Shown here: positions 8,287-14,217 of the stretch, piece by piece
Numbering within the stretch: position 1 is the first letter of the stretch
Layout: each line of letters begins with the position of its first letter
Source of the DNA: JBBDYG01 sp040901765
GTDB taxonomy: Bacteria; Planctomycetota; Planctomycetia; Pirellulales; Lacipirellulaceae
Reading direction: 5' to 3'
Assembly: GCA_040901765.1 (NCBI GenBank)
Contig: JBBDYG010000084.1
Coordinates: forward strand, 1-20,203
Length of the DNA: 20,203 nt
The notes under the pieces: generated by a model
What the model was told of the DNA's origin: nothing
The model's input: the letters and a program-made list of their open reading frames with translations, nothing else
Database searches by the model: none
Made by a program: the position numbers and the translations under genes

Positions 8287-8496
8287 ATGATTAAACTTAC
8301 CCGACTCGATGGCGAACCGTTCTTGCTCAACGCTGAGTTGATCAAGTACGTCGAAAGCCGTCCCGACACGTATGTGACGCTTACAACCGGCGACCGGCTG
8401 GTGGTCACAGAACCATCGGACGAGGTTTTGCGGCGGACGCTCCAGTACCAGCAGACGAAGCACTTAATCCCGCCCGCGAAACTCCGCGCGGTGTAG
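8287..8496 (+). CDS. flbD: FlbD-family flagellar protein
   Basis: Very small (69 residues) FlbD-family protein. The family is defined by the opening 'MIKLTRLDGEPFLLNAELIKYVESRPDTYVTLTTGDRLVV', which is present in full here: [IM]-x-[LV]-T-[RK]-L-[DN]-G-x-x-[FIV]-x-[LV]-N-x-[ED]-L-I, then E-x-x-P-D-T-x-[IV]-x-L-x-[TN]-G. This FlbD is distinct from the Caulobacter transcription factor of the same name. Genes of this family sit next to motA in many flagellar operons, as here (26 bases before motA); its biochemical function is not settled. The ATG at 8287 is preceded by a weak GGGA. It follows flgE by 29 bases. Confidence 0.92.
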   Translation: MIKLTRLDGEPFLLNAELIKYVESRPDTYVTLTTGDRLVVTEPSDEVLRRTLQYQQTKHLIPPAKLRAV

Positions 8497-8522
8497 TCCG
8501 ACTTTTCCTATTCACTCAGCCT

Positions 8523-9296
8523 ATGGATATCGCGTCGATCATAGGCTTAGTGCTGGGCGTGGGGCTTGTCGTTGCCGCAATCCTTACGGGCGGCGGCAGC
8601 TTCGCGGCGTTTGTGGACGCGCCCTCGATCATGATCGTCTTCGGCGGTTCGATTGCCGCGGCGCTCTTATCCTATCCGTTCAAGAACTTCCTCGGCGTGT
8701 TTCGCATCGTGTGGAAGGCCTTTTGCTGGAAGGTCGAATCCGTGCCCGAGGTGATCGCGCAAATTGTGAGCCTGTCGGGCACGGCGCGTCGCGACGGGCT
8801 GCTCGCGCTCGAAAACCGTCTCTACGAAATCGACAATGAATTCCTGGCCTTGGGGATCCAACTCGCGGTGGACGGGACGCGGCCCGAGGTGATGGAAGAT
8901 ATCCTCCGCACGGAACTTAATGCCGTGGCAATCCGTCACCGCGATGGAAAAGCAATCTTCGATTGCATGGGCCGGTTCGCGCCAGCCTTCGGAATGATCG
9001 GCACGCTCTTGGGCCTGATCATCATGCTTGGCGACATGAACGACCCGTCTACCATCGGTTCGGGTATGGCCGTCGCGCTGCTTACGACGCTTTACGGAGC
9101 GCTGGCCGCCAACATCTTTTTCTTGCCCCTGGCGGAAAAACTTGGCTACATCAACAAGCAGGAATTGCTGCTGATGGAAGTTATTCTGCGAGGTGTGATG
9201 GCCATCCAGATGGGCGAGAACCCGCGGATCATCGATCAGAAGCTCAACACGTTCGTCCCGCTTCGGCAGCGGACCAAGTTGAAAGTGGCGGCGTAA
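8523..9296 (+). CDS. motA: Flagellar stator protein MotA
   Basis: Inner-membrane stator subunit; five MotA surround two MotB and drive rotation by ion flow. The 257-residue length is standard. Four membrane segments are visible at about 3-21, 33-51, 152-170 and 180-202. The long cytoplasmic loop between segments 2 and 3 carries the charged torque-generating region ('TARRDGLLALENRL' at about 87-100). 'FAPAFGMIGTLLGLIIML' at about 152-169 includes the conserved proline, and 'AVALLTTLYGALAANIFFLPLAEKL' covers segment 4. The gene is three bases from motB, so the two are certainly co-transcribed. The coupling ion cannot be told from sequence by eye. The ATG at 8523 has no clear Shine-Dalgarno sequence. 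Confidence 0.96.
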   Translation: MDIASIIGLVLGVGLVVAAILTGGGSFAAFVDAPSIMIVFGGSIAAALLSYPFKNFLGVFRIVWKAFCWKVESVPEVIAQIVSLSGTARRDGLLALENRLYEIDNEFLALGIQLAVDGTRPEVMEDILRTELNAVAIRHRDGKAIFDCMGRFAPAFGMIGTLLGLIIMLGDMNDPSTIGSGMAVALLTTLYGALAANIFFLPLAEKLGYINKQELLLMEVILRGVMAIQMGENPRIIDQKLNTFVPLRQRTKLKVAA

Positions 9297-9299
9297 TCC

Positions 9300-9965
9300 A
9301 TGGTCACCGATGAAGACGGGGCGCCCAGCACGCCGGAGTGGATCATTACCTATGGCGACATGATGGCGCTGCTGTTGACCTTTTTCATCATGCTCGTTTC
9401 GATGAGCGAGCTAAAGGAGGAAGAGCATTTCCGAGTGATGCTCAACTCAATCCGCCAACAGTTCGGCCGCAAGGGGACGACTGCTGATCCGGCGGCGACG
9501 GACGCGAAATTGCCTTCAGTGGCTAGCATCAGTCGAAGCAAACGCTTGGAACTCATGCGAGCGGACGACGCCACACGGGGTGATTGCGCCCGCAATCCAT
9601 CGGTCGGCGTGCTCTACTTTTCCGACAACGCTTCGGAACTGGATGTGACTCACCAGGATCAGTTGCAGCAACTGGCAAGAACGCTGCTTCCAAGTCGCCA
9701 GAAAATCGAGATTCGCGGGCATACGTCGCGCAATCCTCCCGATCCTAACCTGGGCATTCGGGATAGTTGGGATTTAGGCTACGCACGAGCCCGCAGCACG
9801 ATGCATTATTTAGTTGAGTCGGGCGTCGAACCAGAGCGGATCCGAATCGGATCGGCCGGCGCGTTTGAGCCGATCAACCGCGGAACCGACGCCGTGCCGC
9901 GCGTACAAAACGGCAGGGTCGAAGTCCTGGTGTGGGACGAACCGTTAAACCCGGCCAGCAACTAA
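9300..9965 (+). CDS. motB: Flagellar stator protein MotB
   Basis: Stator subunit that anchors MotA to peptidoglycan and carries the ion-binding aspartate. 221 residues. The single membrane segment follows 'PEWIITYGDMMALLLTFFIMLVSMSEL'; Asp20 in this stretch corresponds to the essential proton/sodium-binding residue. A plug-like linker (about 38-98) leads to an OmpA-like peptidoglycan-binding domain (about 101-212) with 'VLYFSDNASELD', 'IEIRGHTSRNPP' and 'DLGYARARSTMHYLVESGVEPERI'. The usual G-H-T-D is G-H-T-S here, and the usual L-S-x-x-R-A is L-G-Y-A-R-A; these are modest departures. It begins three bases after the motA stop, with no Shine-Dalgarno sequence of its own, which suggests translational coupling. 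Confidence 0.95.
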   Translation: MVTDEDGAPSTPEWIITYGDMMALLLTFFIMLVSMSELKEEEHFRVMLNSIRQQFGRKGTTADPAATDAKLPSVASISRSKRLELMRADDATRGDCARNPSVGVLYFSDNASELDVTHQDQLQQLARTLLPSRQKIEIRGHTSRNPPDPNLGIRDSWDLGYARARSTMHYLVESGVEPERIRIGSAGAFEPINRGTDAVPRVQNGRVEVLVWDEPLNPASN

Positions 9966-9988
9966 CATTCTGCAAGTGAGCCGCTGCG

Positions 9989-10552
9989 ATGTCTGAGCAA
10001 GCTGAGGTCGTCCAAGAGGAACCAGCCTCCAAATCGGGAAAGATTAAGATCATCATCAAGGGGGCGTTGATCATTCTGCTGATTGTGGGCGCGGAAGTGA
10101 TTGCCGCGGCTTATTTTCTGCCTTCCGGACACGATACGGAGACGCTAGCCCGCGAGCTAGCTGCCGCAAAAGCGGGCGAAAGCGGGCCGGCACATGCCGG
10201 CGCCGTCGAAGAAAGCACTCAATCCACCGAGCCGCTAACCGAGTTCGAGCTAGGGACTTTTAACGTCACCAAGTACAATCCTGAGACGGAAAAGACGCTG
10301 GTCATCGACTTCGAGTTGTATGCCGCGGTGCCGACCGCGGAAGGCGATGAGTTCCACGAGCAACTGGAGTCCAATCGGAACCGCCTCCGCGAGCAAATCA
10401 TCATCACCGTGCATGCATCGGAAACCGCGGATTTGACGGAAGCCGGGTTGGGCTTGATTAAGCGGAAGATATTGGAGAAAACCAATCGCGCCCTCGGCAA
10501 ACCTCTCGCCAGGGAGATTCTCCTTAGCAAATTCAATTTCGTGGAACGGTGA
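9989..10552 (+). CDS. fliL: FliL-like stator-associated protein
   Basis: Single-pass membrane protein; family members ring the stator and support torque under load. 187 residues: a basic cytoplasmic N-terminus with 'KSGKIKIIIK', a membrane segment at about 25-44, an Ala/Glu/Ser-rich linker (about 48-82), then a periplasmic FliL/SPFH-like domain. That domain includes 'ELGTFNVTKYNPETEKTLVIDFELYAAV' and 'NRLREQIIITVHASETADLTEAGLGLIKRKILEKTNRAL', ending in the expected '...ILLSKFNFVER'. The linker is longer than in E. coli FliL. Position straight after motB supports the call. The next gene is normally fliM, but here only a hairpin repeat lies before fliN. Confidence 0.88.
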   Translation: MSEQAEVVQEEPASKSGKIKIIIKGALIILLIVGAEVIAAAYFLPSGHDTETLARELAAAKAGESGPAHAGAVEESTQSTEPLTEFELGTFNVTKYNPETEKTLVIDFELYAAVPTAEGDEFHEQLESNRNRLREQIIITVHASETADLTEAGLGLIKRKILEKTNRALGKPLAREILLSKFNFVER

Positions 10553-10559
10553 GGTGGCT

Positions 10560-10637
10560 TTCGGCTGTCAGCTAGTGGCTATCGGCCAGAAGTTGATCGG
10601 CGCTGTTTCTGGCTGATAGCCGATAGCTGACAGCCGA
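10560..10637 (+). repeat. Hairpin repeat related to that before flgE, fliL-fliN spacer
   Basis: Left arm 10560-10590, loop 10591-10607, right arm 10608-10637; about 26 of 30 positions pair. It is built of the same 7-bp units as 5682-5749 (for example GGCTATC then GGCCAGA at 10577-10590, GATAGCC at 10615-10621). No U-run follows, so it is unlikely to be an intrinsic terminator. It fills the position where fliM would usually be. Confidence 0.9.
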
Positions 10638-10672
10638 GGGCCTCGAAGCCTATTCTGGAAAAGGAAGTCCCC

Positions 10673-11182
10673 ATGTCGTCGGCTGAACAAGAAGTGACCG
10701 GCAGCGACGAGGTCGACGCTCTCTTGCGCCCGGTGGAAGCCGCCCGGAGCGGGACTTCCGCCGGCACTGTCGCAGGCATTTCCGCCGACGCGGTGACGCA
10801 CGGGGACGTCGAACTGCTGTTGCAACAGGCAGAGCGGGCGATTGCCTCAATTGATGAGCCGGTCGGTGAACTGCCGCCCGGCGTGAAGCCCTTTGAATTG
10901 GCCGACTTCAGCGGGTCGCCTCCTTCGACCGAGGCGGCTACACTCCAGCTCGTTCGCGACGTGCAACTCGATCTGAGAATCGAGTTGGGCAGAACCCACA
11001 TGCACCTGGAAGAGGTTCTCAAGCTAAAAAAAGGGGCCGTGGTGCCACTCGACAAGCTTGCGGGCGACCCTGTGGATGTGTACGTCAATGGCCGGCTCAT
11101 CGCTCGGGGCGAAGTGCTCGTGCTTAACGACAATTTCTGTGTCCGCGTGACGGAACTGGTGGCGGGCGAATCCGCCGCCTAA
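10673..11182 (+). CDS. fliN: Flagellar motor switch protein FliN, with N-terminal FliM-like motifs
   Basis: C-ring protein that, with FliM and FliG, sets rotation direction and helps dock export cargo. 169 residues. The C-terminal SpoA domain (about 92-163) is canonical: 'VRDVQLDLRIELGRTHMHLEEVLKLKKGAVVPLDKLAGDPVDVYVNGRLIARGEVLVLNDNFCVRVTEL'. The N-terminal half is longer than in E. coli FliN (137 residues). It contains SDEVDALL at about 11-18, similar to the FliM CheY-binding motif (L-S-Q-x-E-I-D-A-L-L), and a second look-alike, GDVELLL, at about 44-50. FliY-type proteins can also carry such a motif, but no CheC-like domain is present here. AAGGAAG at 10661-10667 supports the ATG at 10673. 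Confidence 0.92.
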   Translation: MSSAEQEVTGSDEVDALLRPVEAARSGTSAGTVAGISADAVTHGDVELLLQQAERAIASIDEPVGELPPGVKPFELADFSGSPPSTEAATLQLVRDVQLDLRIELGRTHMHLEEVLKLKKGAVVPLDKLAGDPVDVYVNGRLIARGEVLVLNDNFCVRVTELVAGESAA

Positions 11183-11329
11183 ACGCTAGCACCGCAGCGT
11201 TTGCTCTGGCAGCGCGATGCGCGTCCGACTATAAGTCGCAGCCGTTGCGAAGCGCTTCTGCGCCTCGCGCGGACTGAACTTTTCTCAATGGCCGCGGCTG
11301 TTTCCACGGGCAGCCGAGCGACTTTTCTC

Positions 11330-11333
11330 GAGG
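11330..11333 (+). promoter_or_regulatory. Shine-Dalgarno site of fliO
   Basis: GAGG five bases before the ATG at 11339. With the signal-peptide-like sequence that follows, it favours this start over the upstream in-frame starts at 11201 and 11288, which have no ribosome site. The remaining spacer after fliN (11183-11329) holds nothing else I can recognise. Confidence 0.5.
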
Positions 11334-11338
11334 CTTCG

Positions 11339-12163
11339 ATGCTGCGACTGTCGCTACCAATGGCGATGCTGGTGCTGCAACTGGCGTCCGCGATCCCCCT
11401 CTCTGCTCAGCCAACCAGTTCGGTTGAACAAACGGTGTACGCCCAACCTGCGAACATCGTTGCCGCTACGAGGCCGGTCGGCACTGGCGATCAAAGTCAT
11501 GCACTCCCCCCGCTCCCGGTGTGGAGCGATGCTTCTCAACAAACAATAGAACCTGCGCAACAAATCAAGCTGGCTGCGCACGAGGTACCCATCTCGCAAC
11601 CGGTTCCAGCAGCCGCCGCCCCGCCCCGCCCCGACGCGCCATCGAAAACGACCGATGCCCGACGCCTCAGCCCACCGCAGTCCTCTCAATCATCCGACGA
11701 AGCCCCGGACCAACAGCAGTCCCTTCTAACTCGCTTCAGAATCCCGCAAGTTTCGTTCCCCTCTACCTTCGCCGCCCTAGCAGTCGTCACGGGGCTATTG
11801 CTCCTGGCCATGTGGGGTCTCAAACGCAGCATGCCACAGTCGATGCAACTGCTGCCGGTGGAAGCCGCGAGCGTCCTGGGCCGCATGCCGCTCACCGGAA
11901 AACAGTTTGCCCACCTGATCAAGCTGGGCGACAAACTCGTGCTCGTTTCCGTCACTCCCACCGGAGTCGACACGCTCACGGAAGTCACCGATCCCGATCA
12001 AGTCACGCGGCTCGTGGCGCTCTGTTCGAGTAACGCGCCCCACAGCGCGAAACGCGACTTCGATCAGATCTTGCAGCAACTGGCGACCGAGCCGACTCGC
12101 CCTGGATTCTTGGGCGAGGAATTAATCGCTGCATCGAAGCGCGGAGGTTACAGCCGTGCATAA
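11339..12163 (+). CDS. fliO: Flagellar export-gate assembly protein FliO
   Basis: Membrane protein that helps assemble the FliP-FliQ-FliR export gate. From the ATG at 11339 it has 274 residues: a signal-peptide-like start (MLRLSLPMAMLVLQLASAIP...SAQ, about 1-24), a Pro/Ala/Ser/Gln-rich periplasmic region (about 25-130), one membrane segment (about 143-160), and a cytoplasmic FliO/FliZ domain. The last contains 'LLPVEAASVLGRMPLTGKQFAHLIKLGDKLVLVSVTPTGVDTLTEVTDPDQVTRLV'. That block is characteristic: a beta-rich core ending G-D-[KR]-x-[LV]-[LV]-[LV]-[GS]-[VI]-[TS]. FliO with an N-terminal signal peptide and extra periplasmic region is the longer form known outside the enterics. It overlaps the start of fliP by 8 bases. 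Confidence 0.85.
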   Translation: MLRLSLPMAMLVLQLASAIPLSAQPTSSVEQTVYAQPANIVAATRPVGTGDQSHALPPLPVWSDASQQTIEPAQQIKLAAHEVPISQPVPAAAAPPRPDAPSKTTDARRLSPPQSSQSSDEAPDQQQSLLTRFRIPQVSFPSTFAALAVVTGLLLLAMWGLKRSMPQSMQLLPVEAASVLGRMPLTGKQFAHLIKLGDKLVLVSVTPTGVDTLTEVTDPDQVTRLVALCSSNAPHSAKRDFDQILQQLATEPTRPGFLGEELIAASKRGGYSRA

Positions 12164-13010
12164 GCTCCTTATTCATCCAGAACGGTTCATACTTCGTCGA
12201 ACAGTTCTCGCCGTGATCGCCCTCGGGGTTTTTCCCATGACGGGATTCGCCCAGGCGATCGGCCCCGAGCAATTGCTCGACTCGCTAGGAGGCCCCGACG
12301 ACTGGACCCGACCGGAGAAGCTCACCTCCACACTGCAGGTGATGCTGCTGCTGACCGTCGTGAGTCTCGCCCCGGCGATTCTGTTGATGACGACCAGCTT
12401 TGTTCGTCTGGTTGTGGTCTTGGGGCTGCTGAGACAGGCGCTCGGTACACAGCAGTTGCCGCCGAGCCAGGTTATTACCTCGATCGCGCTCTTCGTCACG
12501 CTCCTGATCATGGCTCCGGTGTGGCAGGATTCGTATGACCAAGGCATTCGCCCCTACACAGACGGGCAGATTTCGCTCGAGCAAGCGTTTGAACGCGGCG
12601 CCGGGCCGCTACGGCGATTCATGGCCGACCAGATCGTGAATGCCGAGAACGATGACGATGTTTATCTGTTTCTAAAATACGTGCCGGGCGAAGCCGACGC
12701 CGTCACGGGCGAATTGCCGGAGTACGTCTACTACGACGTTAAAGAAGGCGAACGAATCGTGCCGCTTACGGCTCTCCTGCCGGCGTTCATGCTGAGCGAG
12801 CTTAAGACGGCCTTTCTCATCGGTTTCAAAATCTATTTGCCGTTTGTGATCCTCGACATCGTCGTCGCCACCATCACCATCTCGATGGGCATGTTGATGC
12901 TTCCCCCCGTTCTGATTTCGCTTCCGTTCAAGCTGCTGCTGTTCGTTCTCGTTGACGGCTGGCGCCTGGTCATCGAAATGCTCCTCCAAAGCTTCGTCGC
13001 GTTCACATAG
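12156..13010 (+). CDS. fliP: Flagellar export-gate protein FliP
   Basis: Core pore subunit of the type III export gate (five FliP with four FliQ and one FliR). 284 residues with a cleavable signal sequence (about 1-33), as in most FliP. The signature 'TTSFVRLVVVLGLLRQALGTQQLPPSQVITSIALFVTLLIMAPVW' spans about 80-125. The periplasmic part is followed by 'LTALLPAFMLSELKTAFLIGFKIYLPFVILDIVVATITISMGMLMLPPVLISLPFKLLLFVLVDGW', typical of the C-terminal half. The start is a GTG with a strong GGAGG at 12143-12147, inside the end of fliO, so the two are translationally linked. Confidence 0.96.
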   Translation: MHKLLIHPERFILRRTVLAVIALGVFPMTGFAQAIGPEQLLDSLGGPDDWTRPEKLTSTLQVMLLLTVVSLAPAILLMTTSFVRLVVVLGLLRQALGTQQLPPSQVITSIALFVTLLIMAPVWQDSYDQGIRPYTDGQISLEQAFERGAGPLRRFMADQIVNAENDDDVYLFLKYVPGEADAVTGELPEYVYYDVKEGERIVPLTALLPAFMLSELKTAFLIGFKIYLPFVILDIVVATITISMGMLMLPPVLISLPFKLLLFVLVDGWRLVIEMLLQSFVAFT

Positions 13011-13025
13011 ACTTGCCGTCCTCCT

Positions 13026-13053
13026 CAAATCCCAAATCCCAAATCCCAAATTC
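13026..13053 (+). repeat. Four tandem heptamers, fliP-fliQ spacer
   Basis: CAAATCC three times then CAAATTC, immediately upstream of the fliQ ATG (13057). The repeat leaves no room for a Shine-Dalgarno sequence. It is one of five heptamer-built spacers in this operon. Confidence 0.9.
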
Positions 13054-13056
13054 GGC

Positions 13057-13323
13057 ATGGATGCCCACGAAGCCGTCGACATTGCCCGCGAGGCCCTGCT
13101 TGTAGCCACGCTAATCTCAGCGCCGGTCCTTGTTGCGGGCATGGTCGTTGGGTTACTTGTCGGTCTGCTGCAAGCCCTGACCCAGATTCAAGAGCAGACC
13201 GTCGCTTTTGTGCCGAAATTGATCGCCATGGCCCTCGTGCTCGCGCTAACGCTGCCCTGGGTGCTCGACCGTCTCATCGAATATTCGCAAGACTTGATTT
13301 CCGGCATTCCGGCTTCCATGTAG
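13057..13323 (+). CDS. fliQ: Flagellar export-gate protein FliQ
   Basis: Small gate subunit that wraps round the FliP-FliR core. 88 residues with two membrane helices, at about 17-38 and 52-74, and the family core 'LVATLISAPVLVAGMVVGLLVGLLQALTQIQEQTVAFVPKLIAMALVLALTLPWVLDRLIEYSQDL'. Q-A-[LT]-T-Q-I-[QN]-E-Q-T is the diagnostic segment. I take the ATG at 13057; the reading frame is open further upstream but that part would translate the heptamer repeat and the end of fliP. There is no recognisable Shine-Dalgarno sequence because the repeat abuts the start. Confidence 0.95.
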   Translation: MDAHEAVDIAREALLVATLISAPVLVAGMVVGLLVGLLQALTQIQEQTVAFVPKLIAMALVLALTLPWVLDRLIEYSQDLISGIPASM

Positions 13324-13362
13324 CGACATTAATGCCGCAAATCACTGCCGTGCTGACGCCGT

Positions 13363-13398
13363 CCTCGCCCCTCACTCCTCGCCCCGCTTCCCTCGCCC
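13363..13398 (+). repeat. Five heptamers, fliQ-fliR spacer
   Basis: CCTCGCC, CCTCACT, CCTCGCC, CCGCTTC, CCTCGCC in perfect 7-base phase, then C and the fliR ATG at 13399. The pyrimidine-rich sequence abuts the start codon directly, and no Shine-Dalgarno sequence is present. Confidence 0.85.
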
Positions 13399-14184
13399 AT
13401 GTCCTGGCTCGAATCATTGCTGATCACCAAGTTCGCGGTATTCGCGCTGATTCTGGGTCGAGTCGGCGCGCTGGTCATGACCGCCCCCGTATTCGGAACG
13501 CAAGCGCTCCCGATGCAGGTGCGTGGATTGCTGGCGGTCGCCTTGTCGCTATTGGTCATGCCACTGCATACAACGCAGTCCCCACCTGGGGATTGGAACT
13601 TACTCGACTTCAGCCTCCTGATGGTGAACGAAGTCCTGGTCGGCCTGCTGCTGGGGGTTGGTGTGACGATTTTGTTCACCGGCGTGCAACTTGCCGGGCA
13701 TCTTATCAGCCAGTTGAGCGGGTTGTCGCTGGCCGAAGTCTTCGATCCCGCGATTGAAGAACAAGCGTCGGTCTTCACCCAGCTCTTTTACTTTCTGACG
13801 CTCGCGATGTTCGTCGCCCTGGGGGGTCATCGCCTGGTGATGCAGGCCCTGCTCGACACCTTTGTTTGGGCGCCCCCCGGTCACGCCGAACTGGGCGACA
13901 ATTACATCGAGGCCGTCGTCACCCTCCTTACGCAAAGCTTTCGCCTGGGCATCCGCGCGGCGGCTCCGCTGATGGCGTCGCTGTTGCTGGCGACTGTCCT
14001 GCTAGGTCTTATCGGCCGCACGCTGCCGCAGATTAACGTCCTCGTGCTGGGCTTCGGCGTTAATTCCCTGCTGACGCTGGCCATGCTTTTGATCACGATT
14101 GGCGGTGTCGCTTGGACCTTTCAAGAACCCCTAACCGCCACGCTAGAAGTCCTGTCCGCCGCCGTCGTTCACCGAAACTCCTAG
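13399..14184 (+). CDS. fliR: Flagellar export-gate protein FliR
   Basis: Gate subunit that closes the FliP-FliQ ring. 261 residues, with about six hydrophobic segments across the whole length. Family features include 'FALILGRVGALVMTAPVFGTQALPMQVRGLLAVALSLLV' near the N-terminus, 'NEVLVGLLLGVGVTILFTGVQLAGHLISQLSGLSLAEVFDP' at about 75-117, and 'AAPLMASLLLATVLLGLIGRTLPQINVLVLGFGVNSLLTLAML' at about 193-236; the R-x-x-P-Q-[IM]-N motif is diagnostic. The ATG at 13399 has no Shine-Dalgarno sequence. Spacing to fliQ is 75 bases, half of it heptamer repeat. Confidence 0.96.
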   Translation: MSWLESLLITKFAVFALILGRVGALVMTAPVFGTQALPMQVRGLLAVALSLLVMPLHTTQSPPGDWNLLDFSLLMVNEVLVGLLLGVGVTILFTGVQLAGHLISQLSGLSLAEVFDPAIEEQASVFTQLFYFLTLAMFVALGGHRLVMQALLDTFVWAPPGHAELGDNYIEAVVTLLTQSFRLGIRAAAPLMASLLLATVLLGLIGRTLPQINVLVLGFGVNSLLTLAMLLITIGGVAWTFQEPLTATLEVLSAAVVHRNS

Positions 14185-14185
14185 C

Positions 14186-14213
14186 CCCTCGCCTCTCGCC
14201 CCTCACTTCTAAC
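14186..14213 (+). repeat. Four heptamers, fliR-flhB spacer
   Basis: CCCTCGC, CTCTCGC, CCCTCAC, TTCTAAC: a degenerate version of the fliQ-fliR repeat in the same 7-base phase. The flhB GTG start (14218) follows after four bases, again without a Shine-Dalgarno sequence. Confidence 0.75.
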
Positions 14214-14217
14214 ATTT

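Noticed and set aside
11201..11338. Longer FliO start at 11201 or 11288
   Set aside because: No ribosome site, and it would put 17-46 unrelated residues before a signal peptide; the ATG at 11339 has GAGG.
13026..13053. CRISPR-like array
   Set aside because: Units are 7 bp with no spacers between them; this is a simple tandem repeat.
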